Notes: generated by a model from the letters alone, not told the origin. 39,896 nt of DNA from Brachyspira innocens ATCC 29796 (GCF_000384655.1 NZ_ARQI01000099.1:1-39896), one strand, 5' to 3'; numbered from the stretch's first letter, positions 27,155 through 34,428 are shown. Numbers and translations are program-made.

Positions 27155-27197
27155 TATACTAGTATATTAATTCTACAAAAATAATATAAACTGTCAA
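27155..27197 (-). promoter_or_regulatory. Promoter and operator of uxuB-uxuA-uxaC-eda
   Basis: On the - strand TTGACA (27197-27192) is followed after 16 bases by TAGAAT (27175-27170). Just downstream is a perfect 12-base palindrome TATACTAGTATA (27155-27166), which shares the core ATACTAGTAT with the site ahead of the porin gene. It should be the site of the GntR-family regulator encoded at 31636. Confidence 0.8.
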
Positions 27198-27209
27198 GCA
27201 AAAATTATA

Positions 27210-28649
27210 TTATTGATTTTTAGCTTTTATTTCAGCTATAGCTCCTTGTATCTCTTCCATTTTCTCTCTAGTAAGAGGATAGAATCTCATAGCTATTATA
27301 TTTAATACCCATCCAATCATAGGAGCAAGGAATACACAGAACATAGTTACCCAGAAAATTCCTGTTGAATAAGGAGTATCAGGAGTAGGCTGAGTAGTTT
27401 TGAAACCTATCATAGCAATTAAAAGTCCTACTATAGTAGTAGCGAAAGATGATATTATTTTATCAACACAGCTGAATAATGTACCCATCAAACCCGGAAC
27501 ATATTTTCCAGATCTATAAGTTTCATAGTCGGCACAGTCAGCAGTCATAGGTATAACTATATTAGTAGATATTCCAGCAAAACCCTGCATTAATATCCAT
27601 AATACTATAAATGCTATAGTAAAGAAATTAGGATTTTTAAAGCTCATAGTAGTAGGCTCTCCAAAGATAAATAATAACAATAGAAGAGCAGCAAATATTA
27701 TACAGCCTATAGTACCAAATAATAATGCTTTTCTCTGACCCATACGGCTGGCTATAAATTTCATACCCAATATTATTATAATGATACTAGGTATACTATA
27801 TATAGCAGAAACCTCTCCGCTTAGAGCATAATTTCCGCATATTATACCGTAAAGCATAACTAATACTATAGAGTTAGATTGTATAGTAACAAAAAGTTTA
27901 CTTGTAGAAGCTGCAATTACAAGCATTTGTATTGCTCTGTTTTTTGTTATAACAGTCCAATAGTCTTTAAATGTAATTAATTGAGGCTTTCCAAGTCCGA
28001 AATATTCTGTTCTGTCTTTAGTCCATAATCCTATTATAGCTAGTGCAGATAATATGGCAGATACAATTATAGTAAATATTAAGAAAGTATTAAAAAACTC
28101 AGCATTAAAACCGCCGTATTTTGGTATCCATATTTTAGAAACTACAATCTGCATACCAGCAAATAATACAACATTATAACTTCCGTCAAATATTGTAAAA
28201 TAAGGTCTTTGTTTAGGATCATTAGTAAGACAAGTTTGAGCTGATTTTGTAACAACACATTGTAAAGTATATCCTATAATATATACAGCATATACCAATA
28301 TAAAGAATAATAATCTCATATTTTCAGGAGCTTTATATACAAATTTGTACATTATAATACAGGATATAATCATTACGATGTTTCCAGCAACTATAAAAGG
28401 TCTGTTTTTACCAAATTTTCCATTAGTTTTATCCAACATATAACCAACAAAAGGATCTGTTATAGCGTCCCAAATACGCATAGCAGTAAGAAGTGTAGAT
28501 ACCAAAACTACTCCTAATCCTAGCATTCCTGTAGCGTAATAAGATATAAAAAACATGAAAAACATGTATAAGTTAGTAGCTGTATTATTAAAAGCAAAAA
28601 ATGCTATCTGCCATATTTTGGCTCTATGATAATTAATTGTATTATCCAT
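27210..28649 (-). CDS. GPH-family sugar:cation symporter, probably for glucuronides
   Basis: A 479-residue inner-membrane transporter with about twelve helices. The N-terminus with the conserved aspartates in MRIWDAITDPFVGYMLDKTNGKFGKNRPFI is the signature of the glycoside-pentoside-hexuronide group (MelB, UidB). It stands between beta-glucuronidase and uxuB on the same strand, so glucuronides or glucuronate are the most likely substrates. AGGAGG lies eight bases before the ATG. The stretch between it and the glucuronidase gene holds an intercistronic hairpin. Confidence 0.92.
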   Translation of the reverse strand: MDNTINYHRAKIWQIAFFAFNNTATNLYMFFMFFISYYATGMLGLGVVLVSTLLTAMRIWDAITDPFVGYMLDKTNGKFGKNRPFIVAGNIVMIISCIIMYKFVYKAPENMRLLFFILVYAVYIIGYTLQCVVTKSAQTCLTNDPKQRPYFTIFDGSYNVVLFAGMQIVVSKIWIPKYGGFNAEFFNTFLIFTIIVSAILSALAIIGLWTKDRTEYFGLGKPQLITFKDYWTVITKNRAIQMLVIAASTSKLFVTIQSNSIVLVMLYGIICGNYALSGEVSAIYSIPSIIIIILGMKFIASRMGQRKALLFGTIGCIIFAALLLLLFIFGEPTTMSFKNPNFFTIAFIVLWILMQGFAGISTNIVIPMTADCADYETYRSGKYVPGLMGTLFSCVDKIISSFATTIVGLLIAMIGFKTTQPTPDTPYSTGIFWVTMFCVFLAPMIGWVLNIIAMRFYPLTREKMEEIQGAIAEIKAKNQ

Positions 28650-28675
28650 ATTTGGTGCCTCCTATTTTTTATAAA

Positions 28676-28706
28676 GGGCAGGAAAATTATTTTTAATTTC
28701 CTACCC
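28676..28706 (-). other. Intercistronic hairpin between glucuronidase and symporter genes
   Basis: On the - strand GGGTAGGAAA pairs with TTTCCTGCCC with one mismatch, around an 11-base loop. The tail is TTTATAAAAAAT, so it is at best a weak terminator. It may set a different mRNA level for the two genes. Confidence 0.55.
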
Positions 28707-28718
28707 ATAATTTTTTAA

Positions 28719-30527
28719 TTAATTATTTTTATAATCTAGCGGTAATTTAGTCCATCTGCTTCTTATTTGATGAGCAACTGCTTTAGGCTGACGGCTTCTA
28801 GTAAATATACCTTTTTTATTTCCGTCTACTCTGAATATTCCTTCAGTAGTTTGGAAATCAGCAAAGTTCCATAACTGTTCGCCTATTATAAAGTTGTAAC
28901 TATCAAAAACTTTGAAGTTCATTTCGTAGTATTCGCATTGATATTCTTCGCTCCACATAACAGAAGGAAGTTTATGAACACCTGCATAAGTATCAGCTCC
29001 GTATTCTGTAAACATAACTGGCTTATTCATATCTTTATAAAGGTTCATCTCTTCTCTGAATTTTTCTTCTGACATGTCTATTTCATAACCGCCCAAGAAA
29101 TACCAGCCGTAATATCTGTTTAATGTAATTACATCGCATAGATGCATGCATTTGCATTTACCTGGTGCTGATGCCTGAATAGCAGCAAAAGTTTTTGGTA
29201 AGTTTTGTTTATCTATGCTTTTTGCAAAGTTGAATATATCTTCAAAGTATGGCAAAGCTTCATCTTTGGAAGTGTCAGGCTCATTAAATAAGCTCCACAT
29301 AACAACGGAAGGGTGATTCTTATCTCTTGTAATAAGTTCTTCTACAGCTTTTTTATGAATTTCTTTAGTTTTTGTATGCACTTCTTCTAAAGAGAAATAG
29401 TCAGCTTTTGAAGCACCCGGATTTAATACAGATCCCACATCAAACATACCAACAGCAGCTATTTCATCTATAATAACTATACCTTCTCTGTCAGCAGCCT
29501 GCATTATCTCTTCACTATATGGGTAATGAGATGTTCTAAATGAATTAGCACCTATCCATTTAATAAGTTCAAAGTCTCTTTTTATTACAGGAGGATTATA
29601 ACCTCTTCCAGCTGTTTCACTGTCTTCATGTTTTCCGAATCCTGTAAAGTAGAAAGGTTTTCCGTTTATTAAGAATTTTGTACCTTCAACTTTTATTGTC
29701 CTTATTCCAAAGTCAAGATAATATTCATCTATTAACTCTTCACCGTTTTTAATGCATGCTTCAAATTTGTATAAATAAGCAGCTTTCGGATTCCATAATT
29801 TAGCATTTTTAATAACTATTTTTCCGCTTTTTCCTTCAGCACTTGCTACTTCTTTTCCTTCTTCATCATATATTTTTACGAATACTTTATTTTCACCTGT
29901 AGTATGTACTTCATAATTTACAATTCCGTCACTGCCGTTTATATCTGATAATATATCTATATCATAAATATATTCTTTGTTTGTAACGGTAATTTTTACA
30001 GGTCTGTTCAAACCAGCATAATTGAAGAAATCAAAAGAAGGTTTTATATATTTTTTGCCTGAAGGTTTAGTTTCTGTATGTCCGCAAGGCAATGTAGTAT
30101 TGCTAAGTTCATTATTAACAACTACAACTAATTTATTTTTTTCTCCGAATATTCCAGCTTCATTAACTGGAGCATTGAAAGGCATAAATCCGCCTACATG
30201 CGTGCATACTTCTTTTCCGTTAATATATACAGCAGCTTCATGTGTAGCACAGCCGAATCTTATATTAACATTTTTATCTTTCCATTCTAAAGGAAGATAG
30301 AATGATGTTTCATACCATATATCTCCAGCATGTTCTCTTATATTTTTATCTGTGAAAAGATCATTAAAACTAGATGGTACTGGTATAAATGTAGTGTCTT
30401 TTAATCCGCTAGCATAACCATTTTTTCTACCTTCATTGTTTGAGTCTATTTTAAACTCCCACATTCCAGATATATCAATAACTCTTCTTGTTCTGCTTTC
30501 TCTAGGATATAACATAGAATTAATCAT
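28719..30527 (-). CDS. uidA: Beta-glucuronidase (glycoside hydrolase family 2)
   Basis: Removes glucuronic acid from glucuronides. The order is sugar-binding, immunoglobulin-like and TIM-barrel domains. The acid/base is Glu416 in LFNEPDT and the nucleophile is Glu508 in FTEYGADT. The NKKGIFTR segment holds the Asn-x-Lys pair that recognises the sugar carboxylate, which separates glucuronidases from beta-galactosidases. Between IIDEIAAVG and VEELITRDKNHPS the sequence MFDVGSVLNPGASKADYFS stands in place of the active-site lid of E. coli GusA (loop 1), so a loop-1-like type is likely. There is no signal peptide, so it acts in the cytoplasm after uptake by the neighbouring symporter. The length of 602 residues matches E. 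coli. Confidence 0.96.
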   Translation of the reverse strand: MINSMLYPRESRTRRVIDISGMWEFKIDSNNEGRKNGYASGLKDTTFIPVPSSFNDLFTDKNIREHAGDIWYETSFYLPLEWKDKNVNIRFGCATHEAAVYINGKEVCTHVGGFMPFNAPVNEAGIFGEKNKLVVVVNNELSNTTLPCGHTETKPSGKKYIKPSFDFFNYAGLNRPVKITVTNKEYIYDIDILSDINGSDGIVNYEVHTTGENKVFVKIYDEEGKEVASAEGKSGKIVIKNAKLWNPKAAYLYKFEACIKNGEELIDEYYLDFGIRTIKVEGTKFLINGKPFYFTGFGKHEDSETAGRGYNPPVIKRDFELIKWIGANSFRTSHYPYSEEIMQAADREGIVIIDEIAAVGMFDVGSVLNPGASKADYFSLEEVHTKTKEIHKKAVEELITRDKNHPSVVMWSLFNEPDTSKDEALPYFEDIFNFAKSIDKQNLPKTFAAIQASAPGKCKCMHLCDVITLNRYYGWYFLGGYEIDMSEEKFREEMNLYKDMNKPVMFTEYGADTYAGVHKLPSVMWSEEYQCEYYEMNFKVFDSYNFIIGEQLWNFADFQTTEGIFRVDGNKKGIFTRSRQPKAVAHQIRSRWTKLPLDYKNN

Positions 30528-30573
30528 AAAAACAATTTCCTCCGTAATTATCTATAATCTTAATTTATATTAA

Positions 30574-31461
30574 TTAATCAAAGAATAATTTTGTCAAGTC
30601 AATACCAACTTTAAGTTCAAATCCCCAGCCATTTTTATTAAATTGAGATGAGCCTATTCCTAAAGCAGACATATCTTGTTTGAATATACCGCCATAGAAT
30701 AATCTAGGTTCGATGAAGAAAGTCCATTCTTCTAGGAAGAACTGTAAACGAGGATTGAATCTAATCCAATACCAATCTTTAAATGAAGTCTGAGCACCTG
30801 ATAATATTTTGAACTGTATTTCTGGTCTTAAAGCAAACCAATCATTGAAACGCATTTGATAAGCTACTCTAAACTCAGTACCGTCATACCAGCCTTGATT
30901 TAATTTTCCAGTCTTAGGATCATACTGATTTCCTCTTAAATATATATTCTGCTGAGCCATTACTGTTATAGAATGAGATTTGAAAGCTGCAACATCTGGA
31001 AGTTTTTTATTCAAATACATTACAAATACAAAATCACCTGATGAAGTAAGTCCCAAACTAAAAGTATTAAACAAATACATATTTCCTGTTAATTCAACAT
31101 AAGAAAAAGGGTTGGAAGTATTTTTTCCAGTACGGCTTCCTTCCTTCCAAGTAGGATCATAAACGCTTGGATTGTCAAACTGTGCTTGAAGTATGAATCC
31201 AAATCCTAACCATGGTACGCTTTTTAATGTCTGCAAATATGTAAGTTTGGTATCAAAGTTTTCCATCATTCTTTTTGCTTTAGGGTCTGTTCCTAAACTT
31301 GTTAAATCTCCTGAAGCATATTCAATGTAAAAACTTAACATTTTCATTGAACCAGGGTACACATTAAAAAACTTGAAAGCAGGATTCTGAGCATTAGATT
31401 GAGCAAAAGATATGCTGTAAAATAATGATATCATTATAATGCTTATAAATAATTTTTTCAT
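30574..31461 (-). CDS. Outer-membrane beta-barrel protein, candidate glucuronide porin
   Basis: A 295-residue exported protein. The signal peptide is MKKLFISIIMISLFYSISFA-QS, cleaved after Ala about residue 20. The mature part alternates short strands rich in Phe, Tyr and Trp (FSYVELTGNMYLFNTFSLGLT, EWTFFIEPRLFYGG) and ends on a strand finishing in LFF-D, as barrel proteins do. No exact porin family can be named; position suggests uptake of glucuronides or uronates, as KdgM-like porins do for oligouronates. I place the start at 31461 (AAAGGAG seven bases ahead). The frame runs up to 31482 into the operator. It is the first gene after a well-formed promoter and operator and leads the glucuronidase-symporter row. 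Confidence 0.85.
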   Translation of the reverse strand: MKKLFISIIMISLFYSISFAQSNAQNPAFKFFNVYPGSMKMLSFYIEYASGDLTSLGTDPKAKRMMENFDTKLTYLQTLKSVPWLGFGFILQAQFDNPSVYDPTWKEGSRTGKNTSNPFSYVELTGNMYLFNTFSLGLTSSGDFVFVMYLNKKLPDVAAFKSHSITVMAQQNIYLRGNQYDPKTGKLNQGWYDGTEFRVAYQMRFNDWFALRPEIQFKILSGAQTSFKDWYWIRFNPRLQFFLEEWTFFIEPRLFYGGIFKQDMSALGIGSSQFNKNGWGFELKVGIDLTKLFFD

Positions 31462-31472
31462 ACAAAACTCCT

Positions 31473-31517
31473 TTACTAACATACTAGTATTTTAGTAAAA
31501 TAAAATCCCATTGTCAA
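31473..31517 (-). promoter_or_regulatory. Promoter and operator of the porin-uidA-symporter operon
   Basis: On the - strand TTGACA (31517-31512), 17 bases and TAAAAT (31494-31489) form a near-consensus promoter. A 26-base palindrome (31473-31498) with a single symmetric mismatch pair covers the -10 box: TTACTAAC-ATACTAGTAT-TTTAGTAA on the + strand. A regulator bound here would block transcription. Confidence 0.88.
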
Positions 31518-31554
31518 TAAAAAACAGAACTTTTTTATATTTTTTTTTAATACC

Positions 31555-31583
31555 TTGAAGTTTATTAATAAATAATGTATGCT
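31555..31583 (+). promoter_or_regulatory. Probable promoter of the GntR-type regulator
   Basis: TTGAAG (31555-31560) and TATGCT (31578-31583) are 17 bases apart. The -10 box overlaps the first in-frame ATG (31579), so translation should start further down at 31636. Confidence 0.5.
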
Positions 31584-31635
31584 TTATTTGATATTAGATA
31601 TTAATAAATATTTTTTAAGGATATACTTTGATACT

Positions 31636-32343
31636 ATGGCGAAATCTAAAAATAATAATGCAGATAATATTATAGTACTTGAAAGAGATATAAATGAATC
31701 TATAGGTGATTATGCTGTAAGATGTTTAGAATATAATATTATGACAATGAATTTGGTACCTGGTACTTTTATAAGTGAAAAAATTATAAGTGAAATGTTA
31801 TCAATAAGCAGAACACCCATAAGAGAGGCTTTCTCCAGACTTGAGAAAATAAATTTAATAGAGATATATCCGCAGAAAGGTACTATGGTATCATTAATAG
31901 ACACATCTATTGTAGAAGAAACAAGCTTTATGAGAATGGTATTTGAAAAAGAAATAATTAAAATTGTTTGTAAAAATATCGAAGAAAAAGATATAAAACT
32001 TATAAATAAAAATATAGAAGCATATGAAAAAAACATTAATACTCATAAGCTTTATGAACTGCTTAAATTGGATAATGAATTTCATAGAATACTTTTTTTT
32101 ATAGCAGATAAAAAATTAACATATAATCTTATTAAGGATTCTATAAAACATTTTAATAGGGTTAGAATATTTAATATGCTTGAAATGGACAGAGGAAGAA
32201 CATTAATAGAACATAAAAATATATTAGAATATATAAAAGAAAAAAATACTAAAAAACTTCTTCCCTTAATAGAATCGCATATTACTCATGTAAAAGATGA
32301 CATGGTTTTTTTAAAAAGTAAATTTCCTGAATATTTTAAATAA
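31636..32343 (+). CDS. GntR-family (FCD) transcriptional regulator of hexuronate genes
   Basis: A 235-residue DNA-binding regulator. The winged-helix domain includes LVPGTFISEKIISEMLSISRTPIREAFSRLEKINLIEIYPQKGTMVS. The FCD ligand domain follows, with metal-type residues in LLKLDNEFHRILFF, LIEHKNILEYI and IESHITHV. The FadR subgroup to which it belongs includes UxuR/ExuR-type uronate regulators. Divergently oriented from the porin operon and convergent with the kinase gene, it is the only regulator in the locus. The three palindromes in the locus (27155-27166, 31473-31498, 33389-33412) are its likely sites. AAGGA lies 14 bases before the ATG, which is long, so the exact start is uncertain. Confidence 0.88.
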   Translation: MAKSKNNNADNIIVLERDINESIGDYAVRCLEYNIMTMNLVPGTFISEKIISEMLSISRTPIREAFSRLEKINLIEIYPQKGTMVSLIDTSIVEETSFMRMVFEKEIIKIVCKNIEEKDIKLINKNIEAYEKNINTHKLYELLKLDNEFHRILFFIADKKLTYNLIKDSIKHFNRVRIFNMLEMDRGRTLIEHKNILEYIKEKNTKKLLPLIESHITHVKDDMVFLKSKFPEYFK

Positions 32344-32344
32344 T

Positions 32345-33367
32345 TTACCTTTTTACATCAAGTCCGTCTTTGGATTTCACAAGATTTATTACCTCCTCTT
32401 TTGTAGTTAAATTCCAATCTCCGGGTATGCTGTGTTTTATACAAAAAGAAGCCGCTGCAAACTCTAATATATCCTGATAATTAGTAAATAACTGCATTCC
32501 AGAAAGTATTCCAGCAGCAAATGAGTCTCCTGTACCTATTCTGTCGATAATATTTTTTATATAGTATTTTTTTGATTTATATAAATTATTATCTTTATAG
32601 AGCAGACTATATATGTTATTATGATTTGAGCTTATTGTTTCTCTTCTTGTTGTTACTACCATATCCAAGGAGTATTTATCTATTAATTGCTGCATAATAG
32701 ATTTATAATCATTGTCGCTTATATCTGAATCAACATCTATACTGCTCTGTACGCCCAAAATTTTAACAGCATCATATTCATTTGCAAATACTATATCAGA
32801 ATATTTTACTATTTCGGGCATTACATCATCTATTTTTTTACCGTATTTCCATAATTTTTTTCTATAGTTTATATCACATGATACCTTTACATTTCTCTTT
32901 TTAGCTTCTTTCACAGCATATAACGTAAGATCTGCAGCAGTTTGGCTAATTGCTGGTGTTACTCCGCTTATATGAAAATACGATGCATCTCTAAATACTT
33001 TATCCCAATCAAAGTCTTCTATTAAGGCTTGTGATATAGAAGAATATTCTCTATCATAAATAACATTTGAACTTCTGTAATTATTTCCTTGATCCACAAA
33101 ATATATGCCAAGTCTTTTACCTTCCCATGATATAGCTGAAGTATCAACCTTGTGACTTAAGAGCAATTCTTCAACTTTTTTTCCTATAGCATTATCTGGA
33201 AGAGCAGTTACATATCTGCTTTGCAAACCAAATATTGAAGCTAAAACGCATATATTTGCTTCAACTCCTCCGAATGTGGCATTAAGCTTTGACGATTGAA
33301 ATAATCTTTCATTGTCTGCTGATGAAAGTCTTAACATTATTTCACCGAAACCCACTATATATGACAT
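32345..33367 (-). CDS. kdgK: 2-keto-3-deoxygluconate kinase (PfkB family)
   Basis: Phosphorylates KDG to KDPG. The PfkB family anion-hole motif DRIGTGDSFAAGIL holds catalytic base Asp281. The N-terminus GFGEIMLRLS and the substrate-binding FGGVEANICVLASIFG fit sugar-acid kinases. The 340 residues are usual. The context fixes the role: uxuA makes KDG and eda splits KDPG, and both are in the same locus. GAGAGGA precedes the ATG. The operator at 33389-33412 lies just ahead of the gene, and the stop codon is one base from that of the regulator on the other strand. Confidence 0.93.
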   Translation of the reverse strand: MSYIVGFGEIMLRLSSADNERLFQSSKLNATFGGVEANICVLASIFGLQSRYVTALPDNAIGKKVEELLLSHKVDTSAISWEGKRLGIYFVDQGNNYRSSNVIYDREYSSISQALIEDFDWDKVFRDASYFHISGVTPAISQTAADLTLYAVKEAKKRNVKVSCDINYRKKLWKYGKKIDDVMPEIVKYSDIVFANEYDAVKILGVQSSIDVDSDISDNDYKSIMQQLIDKYSLDMVVTTRRETISSNHNNIYSLLYKDNNLYKSKKYYIKNIIDRIGTGDSFAAGILSGMQLFTNYQDILEFAAASFCIKHSIPGDWNLTTKEEVINLVKSKDGLDVKR

Positions 33368-33388
33368 AGAATGTCCTCTCTATAATTA

Positions 33389-33432
33389 TACTGACATACT
33401 ACTATATTAGTAAAATAAATATGAAATGTCAA
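33389..33432 (-). promoter_or_regulatory. Promoter and operator of kdgK
   Basis: On the - strand TTGACA (33432-33427), 17 bases and TAATAT (33409-33404) form a promoter. The palindrome at 33389-33412 (TACTGACATACTACTATATTAGTA) covers the -10 box in the same register as at 31473-31498, and most bases and the flank TAAAATAAA are shared. Confidence 0.86.
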
Positions 33433-33454
33433 TAATAAATTATAAAATTTTTTA

Positions 33455-33494
33455 AAAAATAAAAGAGTTTAAATATTAAAAATATTCAAACTCT
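33455..33494 (-). terminator. Terminator of the selenoprotein transcript
   Basis: AGAGTTTAAATATT (33464-33477) pairs with AATATTCAAACTCT (33481-33494) with one mismatch. On the - strand TTTTATTTTTT follows. It lies 32 bases after the stop of the last thioredoxin-like gene and ahead of the kdgK promoter. Confidence 0.8.
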
Positions 33495-33526
33495 CTTATA
33501 ATAATAGATAATATTTTTGTCTTTTA

Positions 33527-33865
33527 TTATATATTTTCTTTTAATAAACTTATTATCTCTTCTTTGCTTAACACCTTTCCGTATGAAAGCACTTTATCAT
33601 CTAATACTAAAGCAGGTGTTGACATCACACCATAAGAAGCTATTTCAGCCATATCCTCTACATACTGAACTATCAAATCTAGTTTAGCCTCTTCAATAGC
33701 AGCTATTACATTTTCTTCTAATTTTTGACAGTTAGAGCATCCAGTTCCAAGTATTTTTACTCTGGCTTCTACTGGGGATTCTTTATTTGTTTCCTCTTCA
33801 CCGAAGAGATTGATGGCAGGTCCTCAGCCGCAGCTTCCGCCGAAAAAAAGATCTTTTAATGTCAT
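33527..33865 (-). CDS. Thioredoxin-fold selenoprotein (TGA at codon 14 read as selenocysteine)
   Basis: A 112-residue protein when the in-frame TGA (33824-33826) is read as Sec14: MTLKDLFFGGSCGUGP, then a thioredoxin-like domain with CxxC (GTGCSNCQ, Cys43 and Cys46) and the cis-proline loop GVMSTPALVLDDKVLSYGKVL. It is about 70% identical by eye over the last 75 residues to the Cys paralogue at 34581-34880. AAGGAG lies six bases before the ATG, and no other start codon lies before the CxxC, so translation must pass the TGA. A hairpin with a GGU loop lies at the right distance after it. The N-terminal Cys-Gly-Sec forms a second redox site besides CxxC. Its sisters are next to an ArsP-type permease. 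Partner and substrate are unknown. Confidence 0.87.
33794..33808 (-). other. Bacterial SECIS-like hairpin of the first selenoprotein
   Basis: On the - strand CTCTTC-GGT-GAAGAG forms a perfect six-base stem with a GGU loop; one further U-G pair extends it. The stem begins 15 bases after the TGA, placing the GGU about 21 bases downstream. SelB-binding SECIS elements in bacteria have a G/U-containing apical loop at just this distance. Confidence 0.8.
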
Positions 33866-33880
33866 ATGTTTCTCCTTTTA

Positions 33881-34081
33881 TATATTAAAAATTATTCGCT
33901 TAAAGGCTCTTACCAGAGGCTCATAATTTTTAATTTGCTTATATATTAAAAATTATTCGCTTAAAGGCTCTTATCAGAGGCTCATAATTTTTAATTTGCT
34001 TATATATTAAAAATTATTCGCTTAAAGGCTCTTCCCAGAGGCTCATAATTTTTAATTCGTTTTATATATTAAAAATTATTC
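33881..34081. repeat. Three 61-bp tandem repeats, each an imperfect palindrome
   Basis: Units start at 33881, 33942 and 34003, and a fourth copy of 17 bases starts at 34065. Each unit opens with TATATTAAAAATTAT and has ATAATTTTTAAT near its end, so one unit can fold on itself with CTCT/AGAG at the tip. The units are nearly identical and differ mainly at the tip (TACC, TATC, TCCC). They fill the gap between the two selenoprotein genes and end some 15 bases ahead of the second start codon. Confidence 0.93.
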
Positions 34082-34113
34082 TCTGTAAAACTATTATCAA
34101 AATTTATATATTT

Positions 34114-34428
34114 TTATAATTTTTCTTTTAAAATATTTATTATTGTTTCTTTACTTAATACCTCACCATATGATATAAGCTCATCATTAACAACAAGTGC
34201 AGGCAAAGTCATAACTCCGTAATATGACATACTACCTTTACTGTCTGTAAATTTTATAGATAAATCCAAATCCAAATCTAATATAGCATTTCTTATATTG
34301 CTAAGCATATTTAATGAAGCCTCATCATCATTTCTGCCTAATAATAATATCTTTTCTATTTCTCTTTCCTCATCTTCTAGAGGATCAGGCAAACAGCCTC
34401 AGCCGAATTCTATATTTTTTTTAATCAT
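34114..34428 (-). CDS. Thioredoxin-fold selenoprotein without CxxC (TGA at codon 10)
   Basis: A 104-residue paralogue of the neighbour when the TGA at 34399-34401 is read as Sec10: MIKKNIEFGUGCLPDP. A conventional reading would start only at a TTG (34392) after the TGA, without a ribosome site, and would lose the Sec-Gly-Cys site. The thioredoxin-like domain keeps the strand order and the cis-proline loop GVMTLPALVVNDELISYGEVL, but the usual GTGCSNC is GRNDDEAS, so the CxxC pair is gone. The only redox residues left are Sec10 and Cys12. The ATG at 34428 has a weak ribosome site (AAGGG about 12 bases ahead). A hairpin follows the TGA at the right distance, less typical than that of the sister gene. 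Confidence 0.78.
34367..34384 (-). other. Possible SECIS hairpin of the second selenoprotein
   Basis: On the - strand TCCTC and GAGGA enclose TAGAAGAT; a further T-A pair with one bulged T narrows the loop to AGAAG. The stem begins 14 bases after the TGA. There is a G in the first two loop positions but no GGU, so this is weaker evidence than in the sister gene. Confidence 0.5.

Noticed and set aside
33881-34081. CRISPR-like array
   Set aside because: The 61-base units are directly joined with no spacers; the unit itself is palindromic along its length. No cas genes are nearby.
33527-34428. Two pseudogenes broken by TGA stop codons
   Set aside because: In both genes the only in-frame stop is TGA at the same kind of redox motif, the rest of the frames is intact, codon use is normal, and SECIS-like hairpins follow. 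Two independent chance stops at these places are unlikely.
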